DNA from: an uncultured Olsenella sp.
GTDB lineage: Bacteria; Actinomycetota; Coriobacteriia; Coriobacteriales; Atopobiaceae
NCBI GenBank assembly: GCA_959598545.1
Contig: CAUGFC010000032.1
Coordinates: 1-17,309 of the forward strand
Direction: 5' to 3'
Length of the DNA: 17,309 nt
The position numbers and the translations under genes were made by a program. The notes below the pieces were generated by a model. That model had not been told where the DNA came from. It saw only the letters and a list, made by a program, of their open reading frames with translations, and did not search any database. How positions within the stretch are numbered: the first letter of the stretch is position 1; every line of letters begins with the position of its first letter. Of the stretch, positions 1 to 6,810 are shown piece by piece.

Positions 1-1797
1 GGCATCGCCACGGGCGAGGTCTTCCCCCGCATCACGAGCCTGGCCTTCATGGGCCCCGGCCGCACGCCCATCATGATCAGCTGGCGCAAGTACGTGGACA
101 CCTACGACGAGTCCGAGGTCCGCCTCAAGGTCACGTCCACCGACCTGCGCTTCTCGTACCTCCAACCGGACGAGGTCCTTCTCGCCCGCGACATCCTGAA
201 CAAGCAGATCGTGGATACCCACGGCATGCGCGTCGTGCGCGTGAACGACCTCAAGCTCTCGGACACGAGCTCCACCCAGCTGCGCCTGCTGGGCGCGGAG
301 GTGGGCGCGCGCGGCCTCCTGCGCAGCCTGCACCCGGCGCTCGAGCGCGTGGCGCTGCGCGTGTGCCGCACCTTCGGCCACCCCCTGCCCGAGAAGATCA
401 TCGCGTGGAGCTACATGGACCTCGTGGAGCGCGACCTCTCCAACGTCAAGCTCTCCGTGTCCCACAAGACGCTCGACGACATGCACCCCGCCGACATCGC
501 CGACATCATCGAGCGGCTGGACCCGCGCCTGCGCGGCCAGGTCTTCGCGCAGCTCGACGACGAGCAGCGTGCCGGCGCCATGGCCGAGTTCGACGACGAC
601 GCGATGGCCGCCGAGCTCATGGGCACGATGAACGAGACCGACGCCTCGCGCATCCTCTCCGAGATGGACCCGGACGACGCGGCCGAGCTGGTCAGCGAGC
701 TGGACTACGACAAGGCCGAGAAGCTCCTGCGCCTGATGGGCGTCCAGGAGCAGCGCGCGATCCGCCAGCTGCTGGGATACCGCGAGAACACCGCGGGCCG
801 CATCATGACCTCCGAGGTGGCGACCGTCGCCGAGGACGCCACCGTGGCCGACGCCGTGGAGATGCTGCGCGGCCTGGACGAGGACTTCGAGTCCGTGCGC
901 TACGTCTACCTCGTGGACGAGGAGCGCAAGCTCACCGGCGTCGTCACGCTGAACGCGCTGATCGTGGCCGCGCCCGAGACGCGCCTTGCCGAGCTCGCCA
1001 CCGCCGACCTCGTGACCGCGAGCCCCGAGGACGACCAGGAGGACGTGGCCGAGGACATCGCCAAGTACAACCTGCTGGCCATGCCCGTCGTGAACGACGA
1101 GGGGCGCCTCTTGGGCATCGTCACCGTCGACGACGCGCTCGACGTCCTGGAGGAGGAGCACGCCGAGGACCTGCGCGTTGCCGGCGGCTCCGCGGACGGC
1201 GAGGACTCCGGCCACGCGAGCACGCTCATCTGGCTCGTGCGCCGCAACGTGTGGGTGGTCCTCTGGGCGCTCGGCGTGGTGGCGCTCGCGCTGGCCGTGG
1301 GCGGCCACCTCACGCTGGCCGAGACGCTCACCATAGCGATCCCGCTCGCCGTGGCACTCGTGCTCGCGGACGACTCGATCTCCTACGTCACCAACTTCTT
1401 CCTGGAGAACGACCCCGACGACGAGGACTCCCCCTCCATGCTGGGCTTCACGTTCAAGGGCGTGGGCATGGGAGCGGCGCTGGCGGTCCTTCTCGCCCTG
1501 ATCGTGATCGCGCTCATGAACGTGATCATGTCGCCGGCGGTTCCGACGGCGGGGCTCTTCGAGGGCAGCCTTGGCGACTCCCTCGTGACCGGTGGCTTCG
1601 CCGCGGCCGCGAGCATCTTCGTATCCTTCGCGCTTACGCCGGTCTACCTGGGCGTCCTTCGCGCCCGTGACGAGGCCAACAAGGAGACGTCGGGCTTCAC
1701 GCTGTCCGTCGTCGCCATGGTCGTGGCCGTCGCGGTCTTCACGGGCGCGGCAATCGCGCTCGCCGGTCCCGGCGGCATGGTGGGGTCGGGATTCTAG
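1..1797 (+). CDS. MgtE-like membrane protein with PRC, MgtE_N and paired CBS domains (5' partial)
   Basis: The frame is open from base 1, so the true start lies upstream; the Met at 49 is internal. Residues below are counted from that Met. Residues 20-125 look PRC-barrel-like (DTHGMRVVRVNDLKL at 56-70). An MgtE_N helical repeat rich in Asp and Glu covers about 142-245. Two CBS domains follow at about 248-308 and 312-372, beginning with the family-typical TAGRIMT. The acidic connecting-helix segment EEEHAEDLRVAGG is also typical of MgtE. About five hydrophobic segments follow (397-418, 424-448, 472-496, 513-537, 551-573). In MgtE the N and CBS domains sense cytosolic Mg2+ and gate the pore. 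The second membrane segment lacks the Gly-Gly-Asn type pore motif and has ALVLADDSISYV instead, so transport by this protein is uncertain. Its TAG stop directly abuts the ATG of the NRAMP-related transporter, which implies co-transcription and a shared role in Mg2+ homeostasis. Domain architecture is clear; transporter versus regulator is open. Confidence 0.85.
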   Translation, partial: GIATGEVFPRITSLAFMGPGRTPIMISWRKYVDTYDESEVRLKVTSTDLRFSYLQPDEVLLARDILNKQIVDTHGMRVVRVNDLKLSDTSSTQLRLLGAEVGARGLLRSLHPALERVALRVCRTFGHPLPEKIIAWSYMDLVERDLSNVKLSVSHKTLDDMHPADIADIIERLDPRLRGQVFAQLDDEQRAGAMAEFDDDAMAAELMGTMNETDASRILSEMDPDDAAELVSELDYDKAEKLLRLMGVQEQRAIRQLLGYRENTAGRIMTSEVATVAEDATVADAVEMLRGLDEDFESVRYVYLVDEERKLTGVVTLNALIVAAPETRLAELATADLVTASPEDDQEDVAEDIAKYNLLAMPVVNDEGRLLGIVTVDDALDVLEEEHAEDLRVAGGSADGEDSGHASTLIWLVRRNVWVVLWALGVVALALAVGGHLTLAETLTIAIPLAVALVLADDSISYVTNFFLENDPDDEDSPSMLGFTFKGVGMGAALAVLLALIVIALMNVIMSPAVPTAGLFEGSLGDSLVTGGFAAAASIFVSFALTPVYLGVLRARDEANKETSGFTLSVVAMVVAVAVFTGAAIALAGPGGMVGSGF

Positions 1798-3048
1798 ATG
1801 CCGCTGGACGAGAAGAACGCGCGCACGCGGCTCGAACCGCGCCGCATCCTCGCGGCGATGGGCCCCGGCATGGTGGCCGCGCTCGCGGGCGCGGACGCCG
1901 GCGGCGTGGCGACCTACTCCAACGCCGGCGCGCTCTTCGGCTTCATGCAGCTCTGGACCGTGCCGGTGATGTGCTTCCTGCTCATCGTGGCGCAGGAGAC
2001 CGCGGCGCGCATGGGTTGCGTCACGGGCAAGGGCCTCGCCTCGCTCATCCGCGAGCAGTTCGGCGTGCGGCTCTCCGCGCTGGCCATGACCGCCCTTCTC
2101 GTCTCCAACACCACGGTCACGCTCTCTGAGTTCGCGGGCATCGCGTCCGCCCTCGCGCTCTTCGACGTGCCGGTCCACGTGAGCGTGCCGGTGGCGGCAC
2201 TCGCCATCTGGCTGCTCACGATGAGCGGGTCGTACCGCCGCATCGAGAAGGTCCTTCTCGCCGTCGCGTGCGTCTTCGTGACCTACATCGTGGCCGGGGT
2301 CATGGTGGGCCCGGACTGGGGCGACGCCCTGCTGCACACCGTGGTCCCGCACGTTGAGGCCACGCCGCGCTACCTGTCGCTCCTGGTGGCGAGCGTGGGC
2401 ACGGCCATCGCGCCCTGGATGCTCTTCCTGGCGCAGTCCAACGTGGTCGAGAAGAACGCCCACGCCGAGGACCTCCCCTACCAGCGCGTCGACACCGTGA
2501 CGGGCGCCGTGGCCGCAAGTGTCATCTCCTGGTTCATCATCCTCACCACCGGCGCCGTGCTGCACCCCGCCGGCGTGGTGGTGAACGGTGCCGAGGAGGC
2601 GGCGGCCGCACTGGCCCCGCTCGTGGGCGACTACGCCGAGCTGCTCTTCGGCGCGGGACTCACGGGGGCGTCGTTCCTGGCGGCGTGCGTGCTGCCCGGC
2701 ATCACCTCGAGCGCGATCTGCGAGGCCTTCGGCTGGGAGCGCGGCGCGGACCGCAGCTGGGCGGAGGCGCCCGTCTACCGTGGCATCATCACTGCCGTCA
2801 TCGCCGTCTCCGCGCTGGTGGTCATGCTCCCCGACGTCAACCTCTTTGGCATCATGATGGTGGCGCAGGTCATCAACGGCGTGCTGCTGCCCGTCATCCT
2901 CGTCTTCATGGTGCTCATCGCCAGCGACAAGCACGTCATGGGCCGCTTTGCCAACGGGCGCGGCTGGAACGCGCTCACGTGGTTCACGGTCGTGGCCGTG
3001 ACCATCCTCACCGTCATCATGTTCGTCATGCAGGCCATGGGCATGTAG
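1798..3048 (+). CDS. NRAMP-related Mg2+ transporter (NRMT-type, SLC11 family)
   Basis: A 416-residue polytopic membrane protein of the NRAMP/SLC11 fold with about 11 hydrophobic segments. Classical NRAMP proteins bind Mn2+ or Fe2+ through a DPGN motif in TM1 and an MPH motif in TM6. Here TM1 reads GADAGGVAT: Asp33 is kept and the Asn is replaced by Gly36. TM6 reads GTAIAPWM: the metal-selective Met is replaced by Ala205 and the His by Trp207. These substitutions match my knowledge of the NRMT clade, characterised in the coriobacterium Eggerthella lenta as a Mg2+ transporter with an enlarged site for hydrated Mg2+. The ATG follows the upstream TAG with no gap, and I see no separate strong ribosome binding site, so translation is probably coupled. 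A generic annotation would say divalent metal or Mn2+ transporter; the binding-site residues argue for Mg2+. Confidence 0.88.
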   Translation: MPLDEKNARTRLEPRRILAAMGPGMVAALAGADAGGVATYSNAGALFGFMQLWTVPVMCFLLIVAQETAARMGCVTGKGLASLIREQFGVRLSALAMTALLVSNTTVTLSEFAGIASALALFDVPVHVSVPVAALAIWLLTMSGSYRRIEKVLLAVACVFVTYIVAGVMVGPDWGDALLHTVVPHVEATPRYLSLLVASVGTAIAPWMLFLAQSNVVEKNAHAEDLPYQRVDTVTGAVAASVISWFIILTTGAVLHPAGVVVNGAEEAAAALAPLVGDYAELLFGAGLTGASFLAACVLPGITSSAICEAFGWERGADRSWAEAPVYRGIITAVIAVSALVVMLPDVNLFGIMMVAQVINGVLLPVILVFMVLIASDKHVMGRFANGRGWNALTWFTVVAVTILTVIMFVMQAMGM

Positions 3049-3067
3049 GGCGGTGTTGCCGGAGCGG

Positions 3068-3174
3068 CGAGAAAACGCGCCCCGTGTACCGGTTTCTCCG
3101 AGAAAAGCGGCCTCGTGTACCGGTTTTGACGCACTCGACGTGGCCGAACCGGTACACAGGACGGCTTTTCTCGG
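3068..3174. repeat. Three-copy 28-nt intergenic repeat forming a long imperfect palindrome
   Basis: Copy 1 at 3068-3095 and copy 2 at 3099-3126 are direct repeats 31 bp apart. Copy 3 at 3147-3174 is inverted. Each copy has an outer block close to CGAGAAAA and an inner block GTGTACCGGTT, separated by a variable six to seven bases. Copies 2 and 3 form an inverted pair: 11 identical bases (CCGAGAAAAGC), six differing bases, then 11 identical bases (GTGTACCGGTT), around a 21-nt centre. The array fills most of the gap between the NRMT gene and the FUSC gene. No T-run follows, so it is not a standard terminator. It could be a REP-like element or a multi-copy protein binding site. Confidence 0.8.
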
Positions 3175-3210
3175 CGGGGCGTCAACGAGGCGGCACGACG
3201 GACGGACACG

Positions 3211-3216
3211 TACAAT
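3211..3216 (+). promoter_or_regulatory. Candidate -10 hexamer for a leaderless FUSC transcript
   Basis: TACAAT ends six bases before the ATG at 3223. Transcription starting about seven bases downstream would begin at the start codon itself. There is no Shine-Dalgarno sequence before that ATG, which fits a leaderless mRNA. No convincing -35 box is seen about 17 bases upstream. Confidence 0.35.
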
Positions 3217-3222
3217 GGACGC

Positions 3223-5250
3223 ATGGCACGCGAGAAGATCAGAGGCTGGGTCTTTGACCGGCGCGCCCAGCTCGTGGGCACGCTGCCCGTCATCGCGTTC
3301 TTCATAGCCCTGTTCTGGATCGTCCACCTGGGGTTCGGCGAGCAGTACCTGCTGGCGGTCTCGCCGTTCACCACGCTGTTCGAGACGCGGCTCGAGAAGT
3401 ACAACCCGCCGACGCAGTACGCGCGCTTCTTCCTGGTGAGCGCCTTCGCGCTCCTGGGGGCGCGGCTGGCCGTGACCAACGTCGCCCTGTGCGTGGCGGT
3501 GAACCTGGCCATGCCGTTCGCCCTCGTGTTCATGCGCTCGTCGCAGCTCAACCCGCGTCGGTACTTCCCGTACACGATGCTCTTCGCCTTCCTGCAGATG
3601 CGCCCCGTCAACCTGGTGAGCGACTTCTGGACGCAGACGGCGGTGCTCGCCGCGTGCTGCGTCACGCTCACGGCGGCGCTCATGCTCGCCGGCGCCGCGG
3701 GCAGCCGGGCCCGCGAGGCCCGCGCGCGCCTGCACTCCTGCGTGCGCCGCCTGGCGGACGACCTGGCGCGCATGGCCGCCTCCGGCATCGACGACGAGCT
3801 CCGCGGCGAGCTTCTGGCCCTGCGCCGGGAGTTCGCGGCGCTCGCCTACTCCGCGCGCGAGGACTCGACGGCGCCGCCGCGCACCGTGAACCTGCTCGAC
3901 ATGCTCGCCACGCTCGCGCAGCGCACGGCCTATCTCACGGGCAACTTCGACTGGAGCGACCGCCACCGCGCGGAGCACGCCGCCCTTCTCGCCCAGCTGG
4001 CGCAGCTCACGCGCGAGCTCGACGCCGCGATCGACGCCAGCGCCGACCCCGCGCGCCGCGCCGCGCTCGCCGACCGCGCCCGCGCGCTCCTCGACGCCCT
4101 GGACGTGGCCGAGCCGCGCTTCCGCATCTTCTGTCGCGGCTACCTCAACCTGCTCGTACTGATCCTGCGCACGGCCGCCGACCCCCACCAGCGCGTCTGG
4201 CGCATGTCCGCCGGCAGCGCCGTGCGAACCGCGCTCTTCCGCAAGCGACTGACGCTTGACTCGTTCGAGACGCGCTTCTCGGTCCGCTGCGGCATCGTGC
4301 TGGCCGTGAGCTGCAGCGTGAACCTGCTGCTGCCGGTGGACCACCTCTACTGGTACGTGCTGCACGCCTACCTGCTGCTGCAGCCCTTCCCCGACGAGAG
4401 CTCCCACCGCATGCGCACCCGCATGGTCGGCACGGCGCTGGGCTGTGTCTTCGTCCACCTGCTGGCGCTGCTCAACCTCGGCTGGGCGGGCATCATGGTA
4501 GTGGGCATGCTGCTCGTTGCACCGCTCTATGCCGCGACGCCCGGCACGGTGACCTCGGCGTTCTTTGCCACGGCCTACGCGGTCACCATGGCGTCGGCCT
4601 CCATTGACGACGGCTACGCCACCACGATGCGCCTCGTCTCTCTCGCGCTGGCGGTGGTCACCGTCGCCCTGGTCAACCGGCTGGTGCTGCCCATGTCCGA
4701 CCGCCGCCTCTTTGCGGCCGACGTGCGCCAGATGTTCCCGATGGTCGCAAGCTCATGGGACCTCGTCCGCACGACGCTGGACGAGCGCGTCGACACCGTG
4801 GTCTCCTCCGAGCGCCTACTCCACTTCCAGATGATCCACACGCAGGCCAACGCGCTGCTCGACGCCATCGCCGCCGACGGCGAGAAGGACGCGGAGATCG
4901 CCGAGGCGGCGCGCTATCGTGACGCCGCTGACCGCATGCTCTTCTGCCTGTGGGAGATCATGTGCGAGCTTGAGCAGCTGGAGCTTCTGGTGCGTCTCGG
5001 CAGCGTGCGGGAGGACGAGCGGCCGACGTTCGAGAAGATCGTGCGGCTCGCGCGCGGGCACTGCGACCCGGAGCGCTTCGGGACGGGCGTGGATGAGGCG
5101 GAGGGCCTAGTCATGGGACTGACTGACCCCGACCTGCGCTACGTGCTGCAGCAGTACGTCGACCGCGCGGGCGAGCTGCGCCTGGCCGTCGACGACGCGC
5201 GCGGCGCCCTGGTGCGCCGGCCGAGCTACCTGAGCGAGGTGCGCGGGTAG
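3223..5250 (+). CDS. FUSC (fusaric acid resistance-like) family membrane protein
   Basis: A 675-residue protein with two membrane blocks separated by a helical cytoplasmic region. Hydrophobic segments occupy about 17-160. A charged Ala/Arg/Leu-rich helical stretch covers about 161-300. A second membrane block at about 352-492 contains the FUSC-type sequence RMRTRMVGTALG near 396-407, followed by several hydrophobic helices ending in VNRLVLPM. The C-terminal 180 residues are again soluble and helical. FUSC/YccS-like proteins are thought to be efflux-type transporters, some for aromatic acids; no substrate can be read here. The first Met at 3223 lies just after a TACAAT box and has no ribosome binding site, so a leaderless start is likely. 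The gene stands alone, between two intergenic palindromic elements, and converges on gpsA. The family is fairly secure; the function is unknown. Confidence 0.75.
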   Translation: MAREKIRGWVFDRRAQLVGTLPVIAFFIALFWIVHLGFGEQYLLAVSPFTTLFETRLEKYNPPTQYARFFLVSAFALLGARLAVTNVALCVAVNLAMPFALVFMRSSQLNPRRYFPYTMLFAFLQMRPVNLVSDFWTQTAVLAACCVTLTAALMLAGAAGSRAREARARLHSCVRRLADDLARMAASGIDDELRGELLALRREFAALAYSAREDSTAPPRTVNLLDMLATLAQRTAYLTGNFDWSDRHRAEHAALLAQLAQLTRELDAAIDASADPARRAALADRARALLDALDVAEPRFRIFCRGYLNLLVLILRTAADPHQRVWRMSAGSAVRTALFRKRLTLDSFETRFSVRCGIVLAVSCSVNLLLPVDHLYWYVLHAYLLLQPFPDESSHRMRTRMVGTALGCVFVHLLALLNLGWAGIMVVGMLLVAPLYAATPGTVTSAFFATAYAVTMASASIDDGYATTMRLVSLALAVVTVALVNRLVLPMSDRRLFAADVRQMFPMVASSWDLVRTTLDERVDTVVSSERLLHFQMIHTQANALLDAIAADGEKDAEIAEAARYRDAADRMLFCLWEIMCELEQLELLVRLGSVREDERPTFEKIVRLARGHCDPERFGTGVDEAEGLVMGLTDPDLRYVLQQYVDRAGELRLAVDDARGALVRRPSYLSEVRG

Positions 5251-5272
5251 CGCGGGGGTGCCGCCGGCCTCA

Positions 5273-5414
5273 CGGAGCGAACTCCGACTTATGTGCGAGC
5301 GCTCTTGGTAGAGAGTTGCTTTCGGTTTGTATATGACCAGGTAAACAAGTCGCGCCGCCCTTCTCGACTGCCAAGAAGGGCGGCGCGCTCGTACATAAGT
5401 CGGAGTTCGCTCCG
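5273..5414. mobile_element. MITE-like element with 30-bp terminal inverted repeats
   Basis: The left arm (5273-5302) and right arm (5385-5414) pair at 29 of 30 positions. Each has an uninterrupted 22-bp block (right arm 5393-5414, including GGAGTTCGCTCCG), one mismatch at 5295/5392, then a 7-bp block. The interior carries a separate strong hairpin next to the right arm. No convincing target-site duplication is visible and no transposase is present. It fills the gap between the convergent FUSC gene and gpsA. It could be a non-autonomous transposon, a REP-type element or a large bidirectional transcription barrier. Confidence 0.7.
5351..5387. terminator. GC-rich hairpin between convergent genes, possible bidirectional terminator
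   Basis: A perfect 14-bp stem (5351-5364 with 5374-5387, core GCCGCCCTTCT) closes a 9-nt loop. It lies between the 3' end of the FUSC gene on plus and of gpsA on minus. A weak T-rich stretch (GACTTGTTT) follows on the minus strand and none on plus, so rho-independent function is uncertain. It is nested in the MITE-like element. Confidence 0.45.
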
Positions 5415-5421
5415 CGGGGCG

Positions 5422-6459
5422 TTAGTCCTCGTAGGCGGCGGGGCCCTCGGCCTTGAGCTCGCGACCCATCAGCAGCGCGGTGGCGTCCTCGGGGGCAACC
5501 TCGCCGGAGACGACGCGGTCGACCATCTCGCAGATCGGCATCTCGACACGCAGGCGCTGGGAGAGCTCGAGGACGGCGGGCAGCGCGTTCAGGCCCTCGA
5601 CCACGGCGCCAACCTTCTTCACGGCCTCGTCGACCGGCATGCCCGAGCCGATCATCTTGCCGCAGCGGAGGTTGCGACTGTGCAGGCTGCCGGCCGTGAC
5701 CACGAGGTCGCCGGTGCAGGCCAGGCCGAAGAACGTCTCGGAGTCGCAGCCGAAGGCAGTGCCCAAGCGGCGCATCTCGGCGATGCCGCGCGTGATGAGC
5801 GCCGCGGAGGAGTTGTCGCCGAAGCCCAGGCCGCGCGCGATGCCGCACGCGAGGGCGATCACGTTCTTGATGGCGCCGCAGAGCTCCACGCCGCGCGCGT
5901 CGTCGCTGGTGTAGACGCGCAGGACGTCGCCGGAGAAGAGCCGCTGGACGAGAAGTGCGGCGTCCTTGTCGTCGCTTGCCGCCACGATGCACGTGGGCAT
6001 GTCGAAGGCGACCTCCTCAGCGTGGCTCGGGCCGGAGAGGGCCACGACCGCCGGGGCCAGCTCCGGGCGCACCTTGGAGAGCTCGTTAGCGATGACCTCG
6101 GTCATCGTGTCCATCGTGCCCTCCTCGAGGCCCTTCGTCGCGCAGACGAGGACCGTCTTGGGCCCGAGGAACGGTGCGGCCTGGGCGGCCATGCTGCGCA
6201 CGAAGCGCGAGGAGGTCACGAAGACGACGACGTCCTTGTCAGCGCACGCCTCCTCGACGCTGGTGGTGAGGGCGATGTCAGCAGGAAGCTCGGGGTCGCC
6301 CGGCAGTGGGATCACGCGCGTCTCGTGCAGTCGCTCGACGGTCTGCTCGGACTCGGACCACACGGTGACCTCGTGCCCCTCGCGCGAGAAGAGGCGCGCG
6401 AGCGCCAGGCCCCAGGCGCCGCTTCCGATCACGCCGACGCGGGCATGCTGTATGTTCAT
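5422..6459 (-). CDS. gpsA: Glycerol-3-phosphate dehydrogenase [NAD(P)+]
   Basis: A 345-residue enzyme that reduces dihydroxyacetone phosphate to sn-glycerol 3-phosphate, the backbone for phospholipids. The N-terminus has the Rossmann motif VGVIGSGAWGLALA (family GxGxWGxALA). CATKGLEEG, GPSHAEEVA and the catalytic-lysine segment VELCGAIKNVIALACGI follow in the usual order, then GFGDNSSAALITRGIAEM. Length fits the family. The start at 6459 gives MNIQHARVGVIG and has GGGGGAA about four bases upstream. A longer open frame to 6741 runs through a repeat and encodes no family sequence, so it is rejected. The gene is monocistronic as far as can be seen, with a candidate -10 near 6502-6507. Confidence 0.95.
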   Translation of the reverse strand: MNIQHARVGVIGSGAWGLALARLFSREGHEVTVWSESEQTVERLHETRVIPLPGDPELPADIALTTSVEEACADKDVVVFVTSSRFVRSMAAQAAPFLGPKTVLVCATKGLEEGTMDTMTEVIANELSKVRPELAPAVVALSGPSHAEEVAFDMPTCIVAASDDKDAALLVQRLFSGDVLRVYTSDDARGVELCGAIKNVIALACGIARGLGFGDNSSAALITRGIAEMRRLGTAFGCDSETFFGLACTGDLVVTAGSLHSRNLRCGKMIGSGMPVDEAVKKVGAVVEGLNALPAVLELSQRLRVEMPICEMVDRVVSGEVAPEDATALLMGRELKAEGPAAYED

Positions 6460-6501
6460 ACGTTCCCCCAAGCTGGTAGACGCAGGTGCTTCGTTCGCAA
6501 G

Positions 6502-6507
6502 ATTATG
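6502..6507 (-). promoter_or_regulatory. Candidate -10 box for gpsA
   Basis: Read on the minus strand this is CATAAT, five of six matches to TATAAT. It would give a 5' leader of roughly 35 nt ahead of the gpsA ATG at 6459. The -35 region is weak (GTCAGG-like at a spacing of about 18). Confidence 0.4.
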
Positions 6508-6573
6508 GCACGGGAGGAGGCCGCGCCTGACGCCGGAGCTACATCTCCGCGGAAAGAGCGCGGACGCAAGGCG

Positions 6574-6729
6574 GGTTAGGAAATCGCGCTCGTCCCCGTT
6601 CTTCTCGGCGAGCGGGTTAGGAAACTGCGCTCGTCCCCCTCCGCGGACGCGTTTGGAGGGGGACGAGCGCGATTTTCTAACCAGACCGGTCGCGGGGACG
6701 GGGACGACGCGGCATTCCCAACCCGACGG
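6574..6729. repeat. Nested-palindrome intergenic repeat, copy 1 (156 bp)
   Basis: Four related units lie in the order A, B, B', A'. Unit A (from 6574) and unit B (6615-6642) both begin GGTTAGGAAA and continue with a GCGCTCGTCCCC core. B' (6655-6682) is the inverse of B, giving a nearly perfect 28-bp stem around the 12-nt loop GCGGACGCGTTT. A' (ending near 6723, ...TTCCCAACC) is a degenerate inverse of A. The same 156 bp recurs at 13223-13378 with four differences. It lies between the 3' end of the PTS operon and the gpsA promoter. No coding capacity is evident. Confidence 0.93.
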
Positions 6730-6747
6730 GCGCGACCCCATGGAAAG

Positions 6748-6778
6748 AGGCGTCGCCGGCCCGAGCCCGACGACGCCT
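6748..6778 (-). terminator. Candidate terminator of the PTS operon
   Basis: On the minus strand AGGCGTCG pairs with CGACGCCT, with a further CGG/CCG pairing inside one mismatch and a 7-nt loop. The stem is followed by CTTTCC, a poor U-tract. It starts about 33 bases after the EIIC stop codon, the right place for an operon terminator. Confidence 0.5.
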
Positions 6779-6810
6779 CGAGAGAGGGGGCGACCCCTAT
6801 ACCCTTGCTC

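Noticed and set aside
363..1670. Long Arg/Ala/Gly-rich open frame overlapping the MgtE-like gene
   Set aside because: Out-of-frame shadow typical of high G+C; composition is non-protein-like and the overlapped frame has clear domains.
6574..6729. CRISPR array
   Set aside because: Units are inverted as well as direct, spacers are not unique sequences of constant length, and no cas genes are present.
6460..6741. Longer gpsA reading frame starting at 6741
   Set aside because: The extension runs through the 156-bp repeat, has no GpsA homology, and a good start with a G-rich ribosome binding site exists at 6459 just before the Rossmann motif.
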